Shown here piece by piece: positions 11,641 through 23,771 of a DNA stretch of 64,000 bases. The stretch is from Pseudeuparius sepicola (taxonomy: Eukaryota; Arthropoda; Insecta; Coleoptera; Anthribidae): NCBI GenBank assembly GCA_963920635.1, contig OY987299.1, positions 129,019,373-129,083,372 of the forward strand, given 5' to 3'. The translations under genes were made by a program, and so were the position numbers. The notes under the pieces are model-generated. The model saw nothing but the letters and a program-made list of their open reading frames with translations. It was not told the DNA's origin and made no database searches. The first letter of the stretch is position 1; each line of letters opens with the position of its first letter.

Positions 11641-12466
11641 TTTTTTTGGTCCAAATTTGGTTTATGGGGACTTTTTGAGTGTCCTGATTAACGCTGTGGT
11701 GTCAGATTTTAAATAAAAATCGTCAAATGGTTTCTTTGAAAAAAAAAAAGATCAGGAGAAGCAGTTGTTCAAAACGTCTTCAAACAGAAAAAAATCAGAC
11801 GATTATCTATTTTGTGGATTGTATCTATTTATGGATTTGAATATGTTTAAACGTAGACACCCTGTATATATTATGCATTTTTCGAAGCAATCAAAATGAT
11901 ATAAAACTTTGTAAAAAGGTCATTATTTTTTTCCGTGTATGAAATAAGTATTCCGTTTTCAAATTTATTTAACCAATAGAATAACATAATCAAATGCCAA
12001 AATAATTAGAAGCTTTTCAGATTTTACTGATAATCTCGAAATAAAATAAGTATTTCATGAAAATCGTAAAATCCCCTAAACTTTTTGGGATTTTATTGCG
12101 TTGTTATTCTCATGTTATAATGGACTAATACACCACTTTTTTTTTATTTGCTCATCGGATAGTATTGGATGAGATATACTTGCTGTATTTTTTAAAATTT
12201 TTTTTTCGCCCCCGTTTTGCCGCAATTAATTTTTAAAGTTCAATATACGTAACTACCTGTTGGATTTTATTTTTCCCTAAATTTACCGCCATGGCACCAG
12301 GTTTGGCAACGCCGCACCTCAATGCCAAGCTGTCAGTCTGCGAAAACATAAACATAACCTATTTTGTGGCGTCACAAATCGGAATATCGGATCTCGGATC
12401 CCGCGGCCCCGCGTGTTTTACAAGCTTTTATTTTTTATGATTTGAACTATTTTCACCATTCATTCT
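11641..12466. other. AT-rich interval with one solo TE end
   Basis: An ACACCCTGTATATA end occurs at 11858-11871 without an obvious partner. A GC-richer stretch at 12285-12420 has no frame of interest. Confidence 0.45.
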
Positions 12467-13806
12467 AATGGGTACACTTAGTCGGTAGATAGGACAAAAT
12501 AACAACACTGGTGTTTTTTCACAAAGCCGACGTTTCGATTTATGTCTAAATCATCTTCAGGGCTACAAGAAGATTAAGAAGATAATATCACAAACAATTT
12601 GAAAAATTAAAAATATTAAAACTTAAATAAGCTATGAGAAGGGGAACAACCTTACCTAGTGAGGAAACCATGTGGAAGTCAAACAAAAAATCTTGTTTAC
12701 AGATGTGTACATCTTACGTAAAATTAAATAAAAATAGATTAATAAGATTAAAATATGGAGACAACAAGATTGGCTAAAATCAAGGAACTAAGTAGGTAGG
12801 TATATAAACTATAAAAACCATCCAACACCCCGCACTATCTGCAGAGGTTAAAAACACATTATTTTTTAAGTACAGAAGAAATTTCTAATATACAATGGGC
12901 AAAAGATAATAAAAACCACACTTCTAGAAATATAGGGTATGCCATAGAATAAAAACATCAGTATTTATGTTCATAAACTTTTTTAAAATTTGAGCATTAA
13001 GAAACTTTTAAAAATATGAAAGGAATATAAATTAATAAATAAACATTCTTTAGGATTTGATGTACTTACTAATAAGGCCACTATAAATAAGACTCAGGTG
13101 TTCCGTATCGGTTTTTTTGTTAACGGTATTGTTATGACTTTGAATGCATACCATTTCACTAAATAATCTTTTAGGATAATTTTTCTCTTTATCTAAGATT
13201 TTAACAGAATTTTATCTTTTTATCTAAGATTTTAACAGAATCCAAATTATATTCCTTTCATATTTTTAAAAGTTTCTTAATGCTCAAATTTTAAAAAAGT
13301 TTATGAACATAAATACTGATGTTTTTATTCTATGGCATACCCTATATTTCTAGAAGTGTGGTTTTTATCATCTTTTGCCCATTGTATATTAGAAATTTCT
13401 TCTGTACTTAAAAAATAATGTGTTTTTAACCTCTGCAGATAGTGCGGGGTGTTGGATGGTTTTTATAGTTTATATACCTACCTACTTAGTTCCTTGATTT
13501 TAGCCAATGTTGTTGTCTCCATATTTTAGTCTTATTAATCTATTTTTATTTAATTTTACGTAAGATGTACACATCTGTAAACAAGATTTTTTGTTTGACT
13601 TCCACATGGTTTCCTCACTAGGTAAGGTTGTTCCCCTTCTCATAGCTTATTTAAGTTTTAATATTTTTAATTTTTCAAATTGTGATATTATCTTCTTAAT
13701 CTTCTTGTAGCCCTGAAGATGATTTAGACATCAATCGAAACGTCGGCTTTGTGAAGAAACACCAGTGTTGTTATTTTGTCCTATCTACCGACTAAGTGTA
13801 CCCATT
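12467..13806. mobile_element. Large foldback element, probably PLE-derived arms
   Basis: Two arms of about 565 bp (12467-13032 and 13244-13806) are inverted copies with very few differences, separated by a 211-bp spacer. Each arm starts with AATGGGTACACTTAGTCGG. Just inside the end each carries CTGAAGATGATTTAGACAT followed by a short complementary stretch and CGAAACGTCGG, reading inward to outward on the plus strand of the right arm (13713-13745) and on the minus strand of the left arm (12531-12560). Motifs of this shape (CTGARGAT, short stem, CGAAA) lie downstream of Penelope-like GIY-YIG sequence at 56003 in this window, so the arms may be PLE tails in tail-to-tail orientation. No protein-coding sequence remains. 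The spacer contains a tandem duplication of about 26 bp (TCTAAGATTTTAACAGAAT, 13193-13242). Confidence 0.85.
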
Positions 13807-15260
13807 GCGAATCAAACCAGGACACGACGGAAATGAACCATTCTATTTTGCTGAGGAAAATGCTGGGAACACTAGGTATTGGTATTGATGATTCGGACGT
13901 TATGCTCGTTGGTTTACAAAACTTTTTTTTATTGGAAACAAGTCGATTTTATCTATAAAACGACACAATTCGTAAGTACCTAACTGAACTTGCATAAATT
14001 AGATATCTAGACTTGCTGATATATTAAAGACAATAAAGAACCAACCAGGTGTAACATTTTAGCTGACGATTTTAGATTAGTGGCTCTGCCAAACGATTTT
14101 TTACTTGTTATCAAGTATATTCCACCGACTGCTAGTTGTTTGAAGAAACTGATGATATTTTAGCCTCAATACCTAGTGTCACAGAATAAATAGCTTCACC
14201 TATTTATTCTGTGCTAGTGTTGATCAACAGCATTGATTGGTTATAAACTGAACTGAGAAAAGTTAATCCTATAGACGTCAAGCACTTACCTGGTCCGAAT
14301 ATAAAAAATTTATTACTTTAATTTCATGAGCCCTTACTTACAAGAAGTAGTTAGACCTGCATCGGTTCAAAAATGTAACGCTAGAATATTGGAGAAGGTG
14401 CCAGTTCTTCGTGATGTTAGAAATATAACATGTAAAACGCAATAAAGCCAAGTTTTCAGTCGAAAAACTTTATTGTCATAGCTTGAACTATTTTAGACCC
14501 ATTTAGGTAAATTATATTGTGATTGCCGAAGCATCCTCATAAAAAATGACATAATTCTTTAGAATTTTTTCACTATACATATTATACCTATATTTTTTCT
14601 GGAAAATAAATTTTCAAAAGCATATTTTGTGATTGTGGTTAATAGAAGTTAAAAATAAAAAAATATAATGCAGCAGCCGGCAAAAAATTAAGATTTATTT
14701 AATTTACAAGAAAAAAAAAGCATTATTTTGCATTCTATGGCAAAACCTCAAATAAGTTATCTATTAAATTTAGTGAAAGTATTCCAAAATCAAATAATAC
14801 AGTTTTCATGTCGCATGCACAGATTGTAACAAACTGGATTTTTTTGGGGGGGTTTCTTCTATTCTGCGAAGAGATGGACAAAGAGTAGGTAGGTGTACTG
14901 TGCTCGATTTTTGAGGGCAATGGAAAGCAGTTGAATCTCAAAATCTCGATTCGTTTTGGAGATACAGGGCATTTTTCGTTTTTTAACATGTCAGACAATC
15001 CCTCCTTGTAATACGTTTTGATTTTTGCCAAAAATCTTCCTTCATACTACTCCAACGTATAATAATTATTGAGGTATGTCGGTATGTCTTTGTCAACTAT
15101 CCTGTAAGGTAGACTTTCATATTTTTTTATTGCACTTGTGTTGACTTTTTCCAATATAACAATCTACTGATGTTGTCCATGATTCTTCGCTATTTCCAGG
15201 AAGTCAGCAAAGAAAAGCAATACCTTGCTTACATTCATCTAAAATAAGTTTTCCATTAAT
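13807..15260. other. Unassigned interval with coding-like fragments
   Basis: Several short stretches read as protein without matching anything I know: plus-strand 13819-13875, 14070-14170, and 14325-14444 (40 codons from an ATG to a TAA). They are not in one frame and splice sites are not evident. They could be remnants of one decayed gene or TE. A tight hairpin lies at 14180-14213. Confidence 0.3.
14180..14213. repeat. Perfect 14-bp hairpin
   Basis: CACAGAATAAATAG and its exact complement are separated by six bases. The adjoining CTAGTG and CTAGTG copies extend the local symmetry. The stem is too short for a typical microRNA precursor. Confidence 0.8.
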
Positions 15261-15479
15261 ATGTACCTACCTGCAAAAATTTTACAAGCGTACTTAGTTC
15301 TATTATTAGTTGACAAAGTTAATGTCACTAGTGCAGAAAAGTACAACTTTCCGCATCAAAATGGATGCGACAAAGTGTACTACTACGGACTTAATTACTT
15401 AAATACTTCATTAGATCATACAAGAAAAAAATACCCGCAAAAACTAGTCATTGACGGTCAAGCACTTGATATCGAATGA
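15261..15479 (+). CDS. Unrecognised 72-codon open frame
   Basis: The frame starts ATGTACCTACCTGC and ends TGA. The first ~25 residues are hydrophobic (with LVLLLV) and could act as a signal peptide; the rest is rich in Tyr, Asn, Lys and Asp. No domain is recognisable, and no upstream or downstream exon can be argued from the sequence. Its amino-acid composition looks more protein-like than most short frames here, but it may be chance. Confidence 0.2.
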   Translation: MYLPAKILQAYLVLLLVDKVNVTSAEKYNFPHQNGCDKVYYYGLNYLNTSLDHTRKKYPQKLVIDGQALDIE

Positions 15480-16840
15480 AACTCTGCTGTCGAACTTGCA
15501 CTAGATTATTTAAATTAGTTCTTAATCATGGTTCTCACATGTAGATATCAACGATCGTTTTTACAAACGCATGATTTCTTGTTTTGATAATCGATTTCAA
15601 CATTGGGGTGTGCGACACCCCCACGCCCCCTCCCCCATATCTTAACTATAGGTATATACACAATAAGTATTTCTTTACTGTACTAACAACTAAAGATAGA
15701 AGCACAAAAAGCTGTATCTACGTATGTGCCACGATGTATGATCCTCGTACATCGTGGTATGTGCATAATTTAGGACTAATCTGCTTATGTTGGGTAATTA
15801 CAACATAATATACCTACTTCCACAACTATTCAGTTGAATTTCTTCATTTTTAACCACAGTGTCATTAACATTTTTCTTATTAATTTTGTGCTCGGGGGTA
15901 ATTTTTGCCTTAACCGGGCATTATGCATTCATTGCTATGTTCTTTCCTCTGCGTGTCTCCAATAACATTGTTACCATAATATTTATTCTCTAGTCTACCT
16001 AAAACCAGAATTTAAGCTATATCATCATCATTAAGCAATATTAAAACAATATACAAATCAAATAACAAACATACCTCTTCATTTCTCCATGTTTTGCTCC
16101 CCGTTTTTATTGATAAAATTGACACACCATATCAAAATCTATGCAAGGCAAGTTATCAGGACAAGCTTTAACAAATCTTGTCTTCATTATAAACCGAAAA
16201 AATAAAGTATTCACAGCAAGATTCTTTTAAAACTGAGAATAGAATTTATTTAGTTTTCACTAAGGTTATTAACCTTGGTTTCCGCGTTCCGCCGGCGAAA
16301 GTGAGGTTATATGCAAAGTGCGGCGTTGCCGACGATTTTCTTTAAAGCATTGAGTAATATGTCATCTGTCATATTTTATAGGGGGCATCTAATAAGTTCA
16401 GAATGGGATCAGTAAAATCCAAATATTTCATTGAAATGCTACGAAATTTGATTATTTCTCATCAGGCGCATACAAACTGAATCTAATAATTTGCCTGGAA
16501 ATGCTTGGTTATATAAAAAAGACGAAATAAGTACTAAGAAAATAGCAGGTACTTATTGAAATTAGGGATCGTGACGTCACATTCCCTACTTTTGCGACCG
16601 TTTTTTTCAATTTTTGAGCAAACTAATGGGAAAAAAAATCTGTTGGTTGGGTTTCGTGATTATCTAGACACGTTTTACAAATTCCAAGGCAAAAAATTAT
16701 TTTTCATTCCTAAGTATACTTGTCCATTATGGCTAACTGCCATTTTCCAAACGATTTTTTGTGAATTTCGGACCATTTAGGAAAATGCAAATTTAGCCAT
16801 ATTATAGGTAGGTGCAGTCAAAAAACATCTCTATAAATAT
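15480..16840. other. AT-rich interval, no gene seen
   Basis: It contains a hairpin at 15729-15757 and a small palindrome AAGGTTATTAACCTT near 16262. Frames are short and unsupported. Confidence 0.45.
15729..15757. repeat. Perfect 10-bp hairpin with flanking direct repeat
   Basis: CCACGATGTA (15729-15738) faces TACATCGTGG (15748-15757) across nine bases, and TATGTG flanks both sides. Confidence 0.8.
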
Positions 16841-16975
16841 ACAGGGTGTTTATCATTAAAAAGAAAAAATATTGTATCACCTTTTATTAAATCGAAATCA
16901 ACCAATCACAGTTAAGCTTTCCCCAACGCGTGTTTCCTAATATAATCCCACTTTAGTTTCGAAAATGCAAAAAGA
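16841..16975. mobile_element. Solo ACAGGGTG-type TE end
   Basis: ATACAGGGTGTTTATCATT begins at about 16839. No inverted partner is visible before the next recognisable block, so only one end or a truncated copy is present. Confidence 0.4.
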
Positions 16976-16984
16976 ATATTATGA

Positions 16985-17345
16985 GTGGCCGCGACTTTCT
17001 CGAGAGCACGCCGCAAAATATCGATAAGTTTTTAACAAACGCCCGCTTAACGTTTCTAAAGCATTACCAGCTAGTTTCAATGCGAATGACTTTCCCTCGG
17101 TTTTCCACCATTAGCTTCTCATTTCCGTCAATCCAGGGGCACATTTGCCAGTCGCATTTCCCGGATAAGGAACATCCCTCCCTTATGCCTCACTCGGTGA
17201 GGGGACAAGAAGTTTATTGTCGTCTCCGGTCTCCCGACGATGGGATAAATCAATCTCCTAAGAGAAATATGCGGTCAATTTAAAATAACCAGTTCGGTTC
17301 TCCGCGTTGTTTACAAACATTCATACAACCAGGAAATGGTCTACT
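16985..17345 (+). repeat. Diverged relative of the array's GC-rich core
   Basis: Many short blocks align in order with the second half of the 1,114-bp unit: TTTTCCACC with the TTTTTCAAC region, CATTTGCCAGTCGCATTTC with CATTTGCGGGCCGCATTTC, CTCACTC, GGTGAGGGGACAAGAAGTTT with the GGAGGACAAAAACTTT block, GTCTCCGGTCTCC, GATAAATC, GAGAAATATG, GGTCAATTTAAAATAAC and GTTTACA..CATTCA. Identity is much lower than within the array. It stands alone here and may be an ancient copy, or the single-copy sequence from which the satellite arose. Confidence 0.75.
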
Positions 17346-18078
17346 TAAACCCTGAGAAATCGATTGAAATTGGAGCATTAAGAAAGAGAGAGAGATAACG
17401 CATATACGAGCTTTGTAAGGAAAGAAACACGGCAAATGATCGTTTTAAGAGAAAAGTGACAGTAGATTTAAATATTTTCCTCCGGTTAAAGAAGTAATTA
17501 TACATACATTTATTAAAATTAAAGAGGTATTATCAATAAGGTAAGTCTTAAGTATTTTTAAATACTTCCGCAACACTCCGATTGCGTTTTGTTTGCCAAG
17601 TTTGTTATTTACCAGATGGGTGTATTATCAAATGGTGCGATAAATGAGAGAATGGGAGTTGTCTCATGAACAGACACTACCATTAGTAGACCTGGCGTTC
17701 TCTCGCATTCCTCAACGCTGACCTTTCCAGTCGTTTTCAGGAGCCGCGGCCGTAAATAACTCGCCACTGGGAGCCTACGAATGTTGGTAAACAACCCTGC
17801 GAATGGTAGAAATGAACGCAGATATATAATTAGATATAGATATTTAAATTACTTGATATAGGATGTGAGAACTTGTAGAATTTTTTTTGTTTCGGGGATA
17901 TCTACTTATTTTGTTGGTGAAAATTTTTCTTTGACACTAACATTGCACATTCTTTTAACCCTTTAAAAAATTGGTAATTAGAATCTATATTGAATTGCAA
18001 ACGAGGAGCAATTTTACTAAAAGCGGAGGAAGGCACTATCATTAAAGATTTTTATCAGCACAATTACAATTATTAATA
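17346..18078. other. No gene seen
   Basis: An AT-rich stretch with a GC-richer part around 17580-17800. A 61-codon minus-strand frame there is not supported. Confidence 0.4.
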
Positions 18079-18785
18079 TATAGAGTGTAAATGAATAAGT
18101 GCGAAAAAATTCAAGGGGTGAATCTTTGAGTGATTCTAAACATAGCTCCGCTAATGCTTCGTTTTCAAAATACAGGGTGTCAAACATTTTTTAATAATTA
18201 TTATAATAAAACAAAAATTTTTTATAGCTAGCATTACCGTTTATAGCAATTTTTAAGGCTAGAATACACTATTAATATGGAAAAAATATCGGGTATACTT
18301 ACCCTAGTTTTTGTTAATTGGTAGTTTTCATTTTTTATTATGTTATTGTCCCGGAGACATGCAATAAAGTGATTCTTATTTTTTTTTTCTCGAAAACGAA
18401 GCGAGATACAGGAATAATTCAAGAGTCAAAAAGTTGTATTTTTAATTGCTGAATGAGAAAAAAAAGTGTTAAAAGAGTCGGTGGCGCACATTTTTTTTAC
18501 AAAATTATTGGTTAAGGTGCCCTCGGGACGCCATTGTACTTAATAATTTTAATCTAGTAGTGGCTAAATTAGCCTCTTTCCACCATAAATAACACTGCCA
18601 AATTTCAACAAAATCGACTAAATTATTAAGATATTTACGAAAAAGCGATTTTTTAAGAAGAGTTTGACACCCTGTATCTTGAAAAGGAAGCAATACCGGA
18701 CCTATGTTTATATAAACTTTTCGTCTTAGAATCACTCAAAGATTCACCACTTGAATTTTTTTGCACTTATTCATTTACATGTATA
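18079..18785. mobile_element. Inverted-repeat element, family F1
   Basis: The arms are about 115 bp: GTGTAAATGAATAAGTGCG at 18085 and its complement at 18760-18780. An internal ACAGGGTGTCAAAC (18172) faces GTTTGACACCCTGTA (18661). A second, single arm of the same family lies at 32183-32310. No transposase is retained. Confidence 0.8.
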
Positions 18786-19388
18786 GAATCTGCAAGTTTG
18801 TAAAATTTTATTTCAATTATTATAAAAATGTTAGTGTTCAGTAAGTGGGTAGGTACCTAAGTAGAGTGGAATTTTTTAAAAAGGGCTGTCAATTGGTAGT
18901 TTCGACATCCTAAGTTGGCATCAGTGCAGCAAAAAATTTAACCGGGTCATAAGTTCAGGTCAGTAACGAGCCCATTTGCACAATAATAACACGAAAAGTG
19001 ACAAGAACAAGAACAACACAGATAATAAGGGTAAAACTCCCGGAACGCACAAAACCCGCGAATATTTTCACTGCCGAATGTTTGAACCAGTTTAAACGAT
19101 CCGGAGAACCTTCACTGTCACTTTGACACACCGAAGCTAAATTTGCCTGAGTCCGCACATAGACGCTGCCGAAAGCAGCTGATAATAGCAAAATACCAAA
19201 ATTGAAAATTATGTACGTGACGTTTTAAATTATTATTAAAATGAGATGTAGTCATAATTATTATTATTGTTATTTGTAGAGCTATAATCGTGATTGCAAT
19301 ATAGGGTTTTATTTTATTAAATAAAATTTTATTAAATAAAAAAAATAATAATAAATCAATGAGTGACGTCAGTAACTAGTTGCCACGC
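18786..19388. other. No gene seen
   Basis: Includes a moderately GC-rich stretch at 18960-19190. A 78-codon minus-strand frame there is unsupported. A-T rich direct repeats of TAAATAAAATTTTAT occur around 19305-19340. Confidence 0.4.
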
Positions 19389-20234
19389 ATATACAGTATG
19401 TCCACGGATGGACTTAACTATACTTGTAACATTTTTTATTTTCAATTCTTCGAAAAAAGTCATTCTTCATAAAAAAGTCTGCTTGTTCTTAAAATAAAAT
19501 TGGCATGGAAAAAGTTGACATTACTTATACTGCGTGACCAGAAAATTAAAGAAACGTTAATTAGCATAGGAGTAAACTACCTCTATTTGTAGAGATAATA
19601 AAAAAAATTTGCTCAGCGTGGTAAGCTACTTAAGTGTACAAAATTTCAAAGCGTTAGGCCTACTTCCATTTTTTTATTTTTTCTTGTTGTTCTTCGATTA
19701 AATAATTTTCTGTAGGTAGTAAGACAAAACTTATAAATAAACGTTACTCAGAATAGGAAACTGTGTATGATGGAAAATTTTTTGACAATCCTAGGCCCAC
19801 TTTGCGTTTCCTCCAATATTTTCCAAAATACAAAGTATGCCTAGAATCGTAAAATGTTGTCATCATGCGCAGTTTTCCATTCTGGGGAAGTTTTCTTAAT
19901 ACTGTTTTGTCGTACTATTTACAGAAAACCATTTATTTTACAAAAAAAGAGAATACAATCAAAAAATCAAAGTCGCTTTGAAATTTTTGCCACGCTGAGC
20001 AAATTTTCTTTATAACATTTTTTCATTATCTCTACAAATAGAGGTAGTTTACTCTTATGCTAATTAACATTTCTTTAATTTTCTGGTCACCCAGTACAAG
20101 TAATGTCAACTTTTCCCATGCCAATTTTATTTTAAGAACGAGCAGACTTTTTTTGAAGAATGACTTTTTTCGAAGAATTGAAAATAAAAAATTTTACAAG
20201 TATAGTTAAGTCCATCCGTGGACACACGGTATAT
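19389..20234. mobile_element. Full-length palindromic (foldback) element
   Basis: The whole 846 bp folds on itself. ATACAGTATGTCCACGGATGG at the left faces CCATCCGTGGACACACGGTAT at the right, and the pairing continues inward through AATTAAAGAAACGTTAATTAG, CTCTATTTGTAGAGATAAT and CTCAGCGTGG to the centre near 19815. Mismatches and small indels are scattered in both arms. No coding region exists. Such structures behave like MITE or foldback transposons; the superfamily is not shown by the ends. Confidence 0.85.
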
Positions 20235-20519
20235 ACCCATGGATGGAGATTTTGAGAAGAATTGTCATCTGGCAAAATCCGGAGGAAATATCTTGTCAGC
20301 GATTTGTTCTAAAATCAACAGACGAACTACAATAAAATAGATGCTTCTCAGTTCATGAACTTATATTTTTATTTATTTGTTAAATAAAATCAGACTTGGC
20401 ACATCTATACGTACGGTGTTGCTTGGTTATAAACTAATTTTGACATAATTTTATTTTCGAAAAATCACGTATGACTTGGAAATTAATAAAAAACTTATTT
20501 TAACTATTATATTCTTTAG

Positions 20520-20860
20520 AAAATTAAAACGTTTATCTTCCAAGGACCGCCACTGGTGGCGAATAGCGCCACGGCGTGGAAAACAATTGTCCGGGCCGGA
20601 GCGCATTCTTTCCCCTCTAGAATTATTTAATAAAGTTATTCCGAATTTGGTTTGTAAATGCGCCTGCATATTCATGAGTTTTTTCGGTCATTGTTTTACG
20701 CGTTTGATCCGCGCAGATTAGCTCTGCTGTGTACTCGGCTGTCCCCGATCCCGCGGAACACCTTGGCGTAGGCAAATATCGGGACATTACAAATTTAAAT
20801 TCGCTATCGCCGGCCCGCAGACTAATCCGAATTAAAAAGTCGTGGTTTTAAACATTATAC
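20520..20860. other. GC-rich single-copy island
   Basis: This sharply bounded GC-rich block contains CCACTGGTGGCGAATAGCGC and CGCGTTTGATCCGCGCAG, with no transposon ends and overlapping short frames on both strands. Blocks like this (also 24350-24620, 28000-28330, 33880-34380, 58330-58710, 61920-62460) may be conserved non-coding or regulatory sequence. That is an inference from composition only. Confidence 0.35.
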
Positions 20861-20867
20861 GTAATAG

Positions 20868-21128
20868 ACCGTCAGATAGTGACAGATTTAGGTCAAGCCT
20901 CTTAGAGGGTTGAAAAGTACATCGATGTTGAGTAGAATGAAGGGAAATTTACGAATGGCCCCTGGGGATAACATATGGAAAATTGTTACCCCTATTTTCA
21001 TCCAAGCCGTGTTCACTAAATGGTTAATTAATAGAACCTGGCTTCGGAAAACCAAAGGCTTGAGTGTTGCAGGTGGCTAAAGGGTTGAAATAAGGGCGTA
21101 ATCTTGTAATCTGTCACTATCTGACGGT
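20868..21128. mobile_element. 261-bp MITE with 21-bp perfect inverted ends
   Basis: ACCGTCAGATAGTGACAGAT (20868-20887) and its exact complement (21109-21128) bound the element; the match is 21 bp including the next base. The interior has no frame. I could not settle the target-site duplication, so the superfamily stays open. Confidence 0.85.
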
Positions 21129-21801
21129 ATATAAATAGTAACAAAGGACAGTCTGGTAAGCTATCACTAAATGGTTTTCTATATTACATTTTTTTGTCTT
21201 CTGTCGCTTAATGTTTTTATATGCAGAAAACTGCACTCTACATCCATCCATGGAAGTAATTGGGGCGTACCTACTTTAGGCAAGATATTAGCTGGGGATC
21301 TATTGACCCTAATTCATCGGAAAACATGCCGATTAGGCTGTTTAAAATATTGCACAAAATTTTAAAAACCTCTTTTTTCCTAGGGAATTATTTAAATTTT
21401 TTGAAATAGTTTGCTCAATTGGATCTTTAGGTTTTTTAATATTTACCAAATTTGTATCAATAACTACTTTATAATTATTGGCATTAACGTAACTTAAATT
21501 TTGATTTATTTTCCCACTATTCTTGGCTTCTCTAATGGCGTTCAACGAATTGTCAGTAAACAGTGACATACTATTTTTTTCTTGAAATCGTCATTAAAAG
21601 CTCAGAAATCGGCACTGATGACGTATAGCCCATTATTGTACGATTTCTTCAATAAGTAGGCCTTGGCGAGATGTAGTAAACAACAAACGTCAGGCGCGGA
21701 GCCATCGCCCGTCAAAAGTGACCAAATATTCAAAACCCGGCCATAATAAAGGCCCATTTAACTTTTCGCACACATTGCGAAATTGTTACCTATAGCAGCG
21801 C
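21129..21801. other. No gene seen
   Basis: Short frames only. The final bases are the left flank of the hAT-like insertion, which interrupts a sequence that resumes at 22804. Confidence 0.4.
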
Positions 21802-22795
21802 CATAGACGTAACTAGGGGGAGCTAGGGGGGGCTTAGCCCCCCTAAATTTCTATTAGCCCTCCCTAAAATGTAAAGGATGTGCGAAGATATGCTTCTCGT
21901 AAACAGAATAGATCTAACATTCTGACAAGGCAACGTTACGCAACACGGCGAACACCGCACGCGCCTTTTTAAATTCACCAGTTTCGACGAATCGCTTGCT
22001 CTTGCGGAATCTTGCCCATTGTGCCCCCACAAAATCCGACTGAAATTTAAACGCGCAAGCGAGAGCGAACACACCGTGCCTGCTGCCGAGAGAAAGAGAG
22101 ACGAGATGGGCGTCGGAGAATGTACTTTTGCTGTGCCAGACTCCAGACTTTTATTTTGTTATTCATCCAGTGTATATTGTTATTTCGTTATAATATGTAC
22201 TATGTAAATAATCTTGCATCACAAAATAGCAGACATTCCCAACATTTTTTCTCTGGTTTCTACTCGGAAACCTCTACTTTTTCATAATGTTTTTTCTTAA
22301 ATGAATTAAAGATGATTCAAAATTACCAGTAGATAAACCTATACATTATTTTTTGAAGCCTTAAAATTAACGTTTTTGGGTGTGGCACCTTAAGGGTGGT
22401 ACAGGGTGATCCAATCAGTGACGTATTTAGAAGGGCGGGACCGAACCCATTTCGGAATTTGAAAATATTGACTCCAGCTTGTAAATTTGAAGTTATTGGG
22501 ATTTCCCAAGACTAATTTTATGTAATTTTTCTTGAAATTTTTAAAAAATTTAGCCTGCGGCGCATTTTTTAGAATTATTTTAAATGCCCTTATTTAAGAA
22601 AAGACACAAAAATTGTACCTCCACCACTCGAAATTAATTCCTATATACGTCACAGAAGTGATCCAAACTCGTAGCCCCGGCCTACCATTTTAGAGAATGA
22701 CATGTAAAAAATATACCTTTGTAAGTAGCGTACCGACTTTCAAAAATTTCTTCTTAATCAGCCCCCCCTAAAAATACGACCTAGTTACGTCTATG
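21802..22795. mobile_element. hAT-like element with perfect 8-bp target duplication
   Basis: The ends are CATAGACGTAACTAGG (21802-21817) and CCTAGTTACGTCTATG (22780-22795). The flanks are identical eight-base copies AGCAGCGC at 21794-21801 and 22796-22803. Near both ends are G or C tracts (CTAGGGGGG..CCCCCCTA), which can form a hairpin. The 994-bp interior contains no transposase-length frame, so the copy is non-autonomous. Eight-base duplications suggest hAT. Confidence 0.85.
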
Positions 22796-22803
22796 AGCAG
22801 CGC

Positions 22804-23771
22804 CATCTTTCAGTATCAATATTTTAGTAGGTTTTAACATCAATATATTTTTATGCTGCACAACGGGCAGCAGTTTGGAGTTTCTGTTGGGAAGCGCCGT
22901 GCCTCGTCATACTTGACCTGGCGATCGTCAAAGTCAAGCAATGCCGCGCGCAGTCGGTTCATGGACGGGTGATCTCTTATGATTATTTTTTTCCTAATAA
23001 AACTTTTTTCGTCGATTTCAAAAAAATATAATACGTACTTCGGCACTGACCTTCTTTTTATGACTCATGTGGTTCACTTGCCTCGGTTGGTATAAACAGG
23101 ATTAAATTTTAATTTGTCTTCGTCGTATTTTGAAAATAAATATCTGAAAGTAGTATTTTCCTACTCTTAACTTGTGTTTTTAAAGGTGTTTGTCTGGCCT
23201 ATACAATTATTCAGGCTGTCTGTACATTCTACATATTAAAAATAATATTATTGGTATACTTAAGTTAAACGAACTCTGTATATTTTGTTATTCTATGTAT
23301 GTATAAAATATTAAATGTTCGTACCTATATTTTTTATAGAAGCGAGGTATATAGGTAAGTCTTGACTGACTCAGTTAAGAAGAAAAAGGAGATGTTTTTT
23401 TGTGGGGATGCAGCTTGACTATATAAAAAGAGTTTTCTTATATTGCCCATTGACTGCATCCTCACAAAAAACACCATATTTTTCTTCTATATTTTTATGT
23501 TAGGGTATACATATTTCTTGTTTATATTATTAATTATTTGAATTATACTATTTTATGTAGGTATATAAATCTTAGTTTACTGTGCACCTTATTGGAATAA
23601 TATTATAGGAGAAAAGCAAAACGCGCTGGTTTGATTTAAATGGTTGCAAGTAAATTAGAAGGTAGGTACCATCTGAAACGTTACTGACACATGTACAAAA
23701 TAAAATAATTGTATTCTTCAAACTTTACAAAAATATTTATTTGCTTTCTGTGTTATGTACCCTAAAACATC
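22804..23771. other. No gene seen
   Basis: Contains a small inverted repeat at 23378-23490 in which AAGAAGAAAAAGGAGATG and GTGGGGATGCAG face GACTGCATCCTCAC and a complementary AAGAAG-rich arm. Confidence 0.4.
23378..23490. repeat. Small inverted repeat, MITE-like
   Basis: Arms of about 40 bp with a few mismatches and a 30-bp spacer. Both arms have TTTTTTGTG next to GATGCAG. No terminal duplication is obvious. Confidence 0.6.

Noticed and set aside
14180..14213. Hairpin as a microRNA precursor
   Set aside because: The stem is only 14 bp with a six-base loop; a microRNA precursor needs a much longer imperfect stem.
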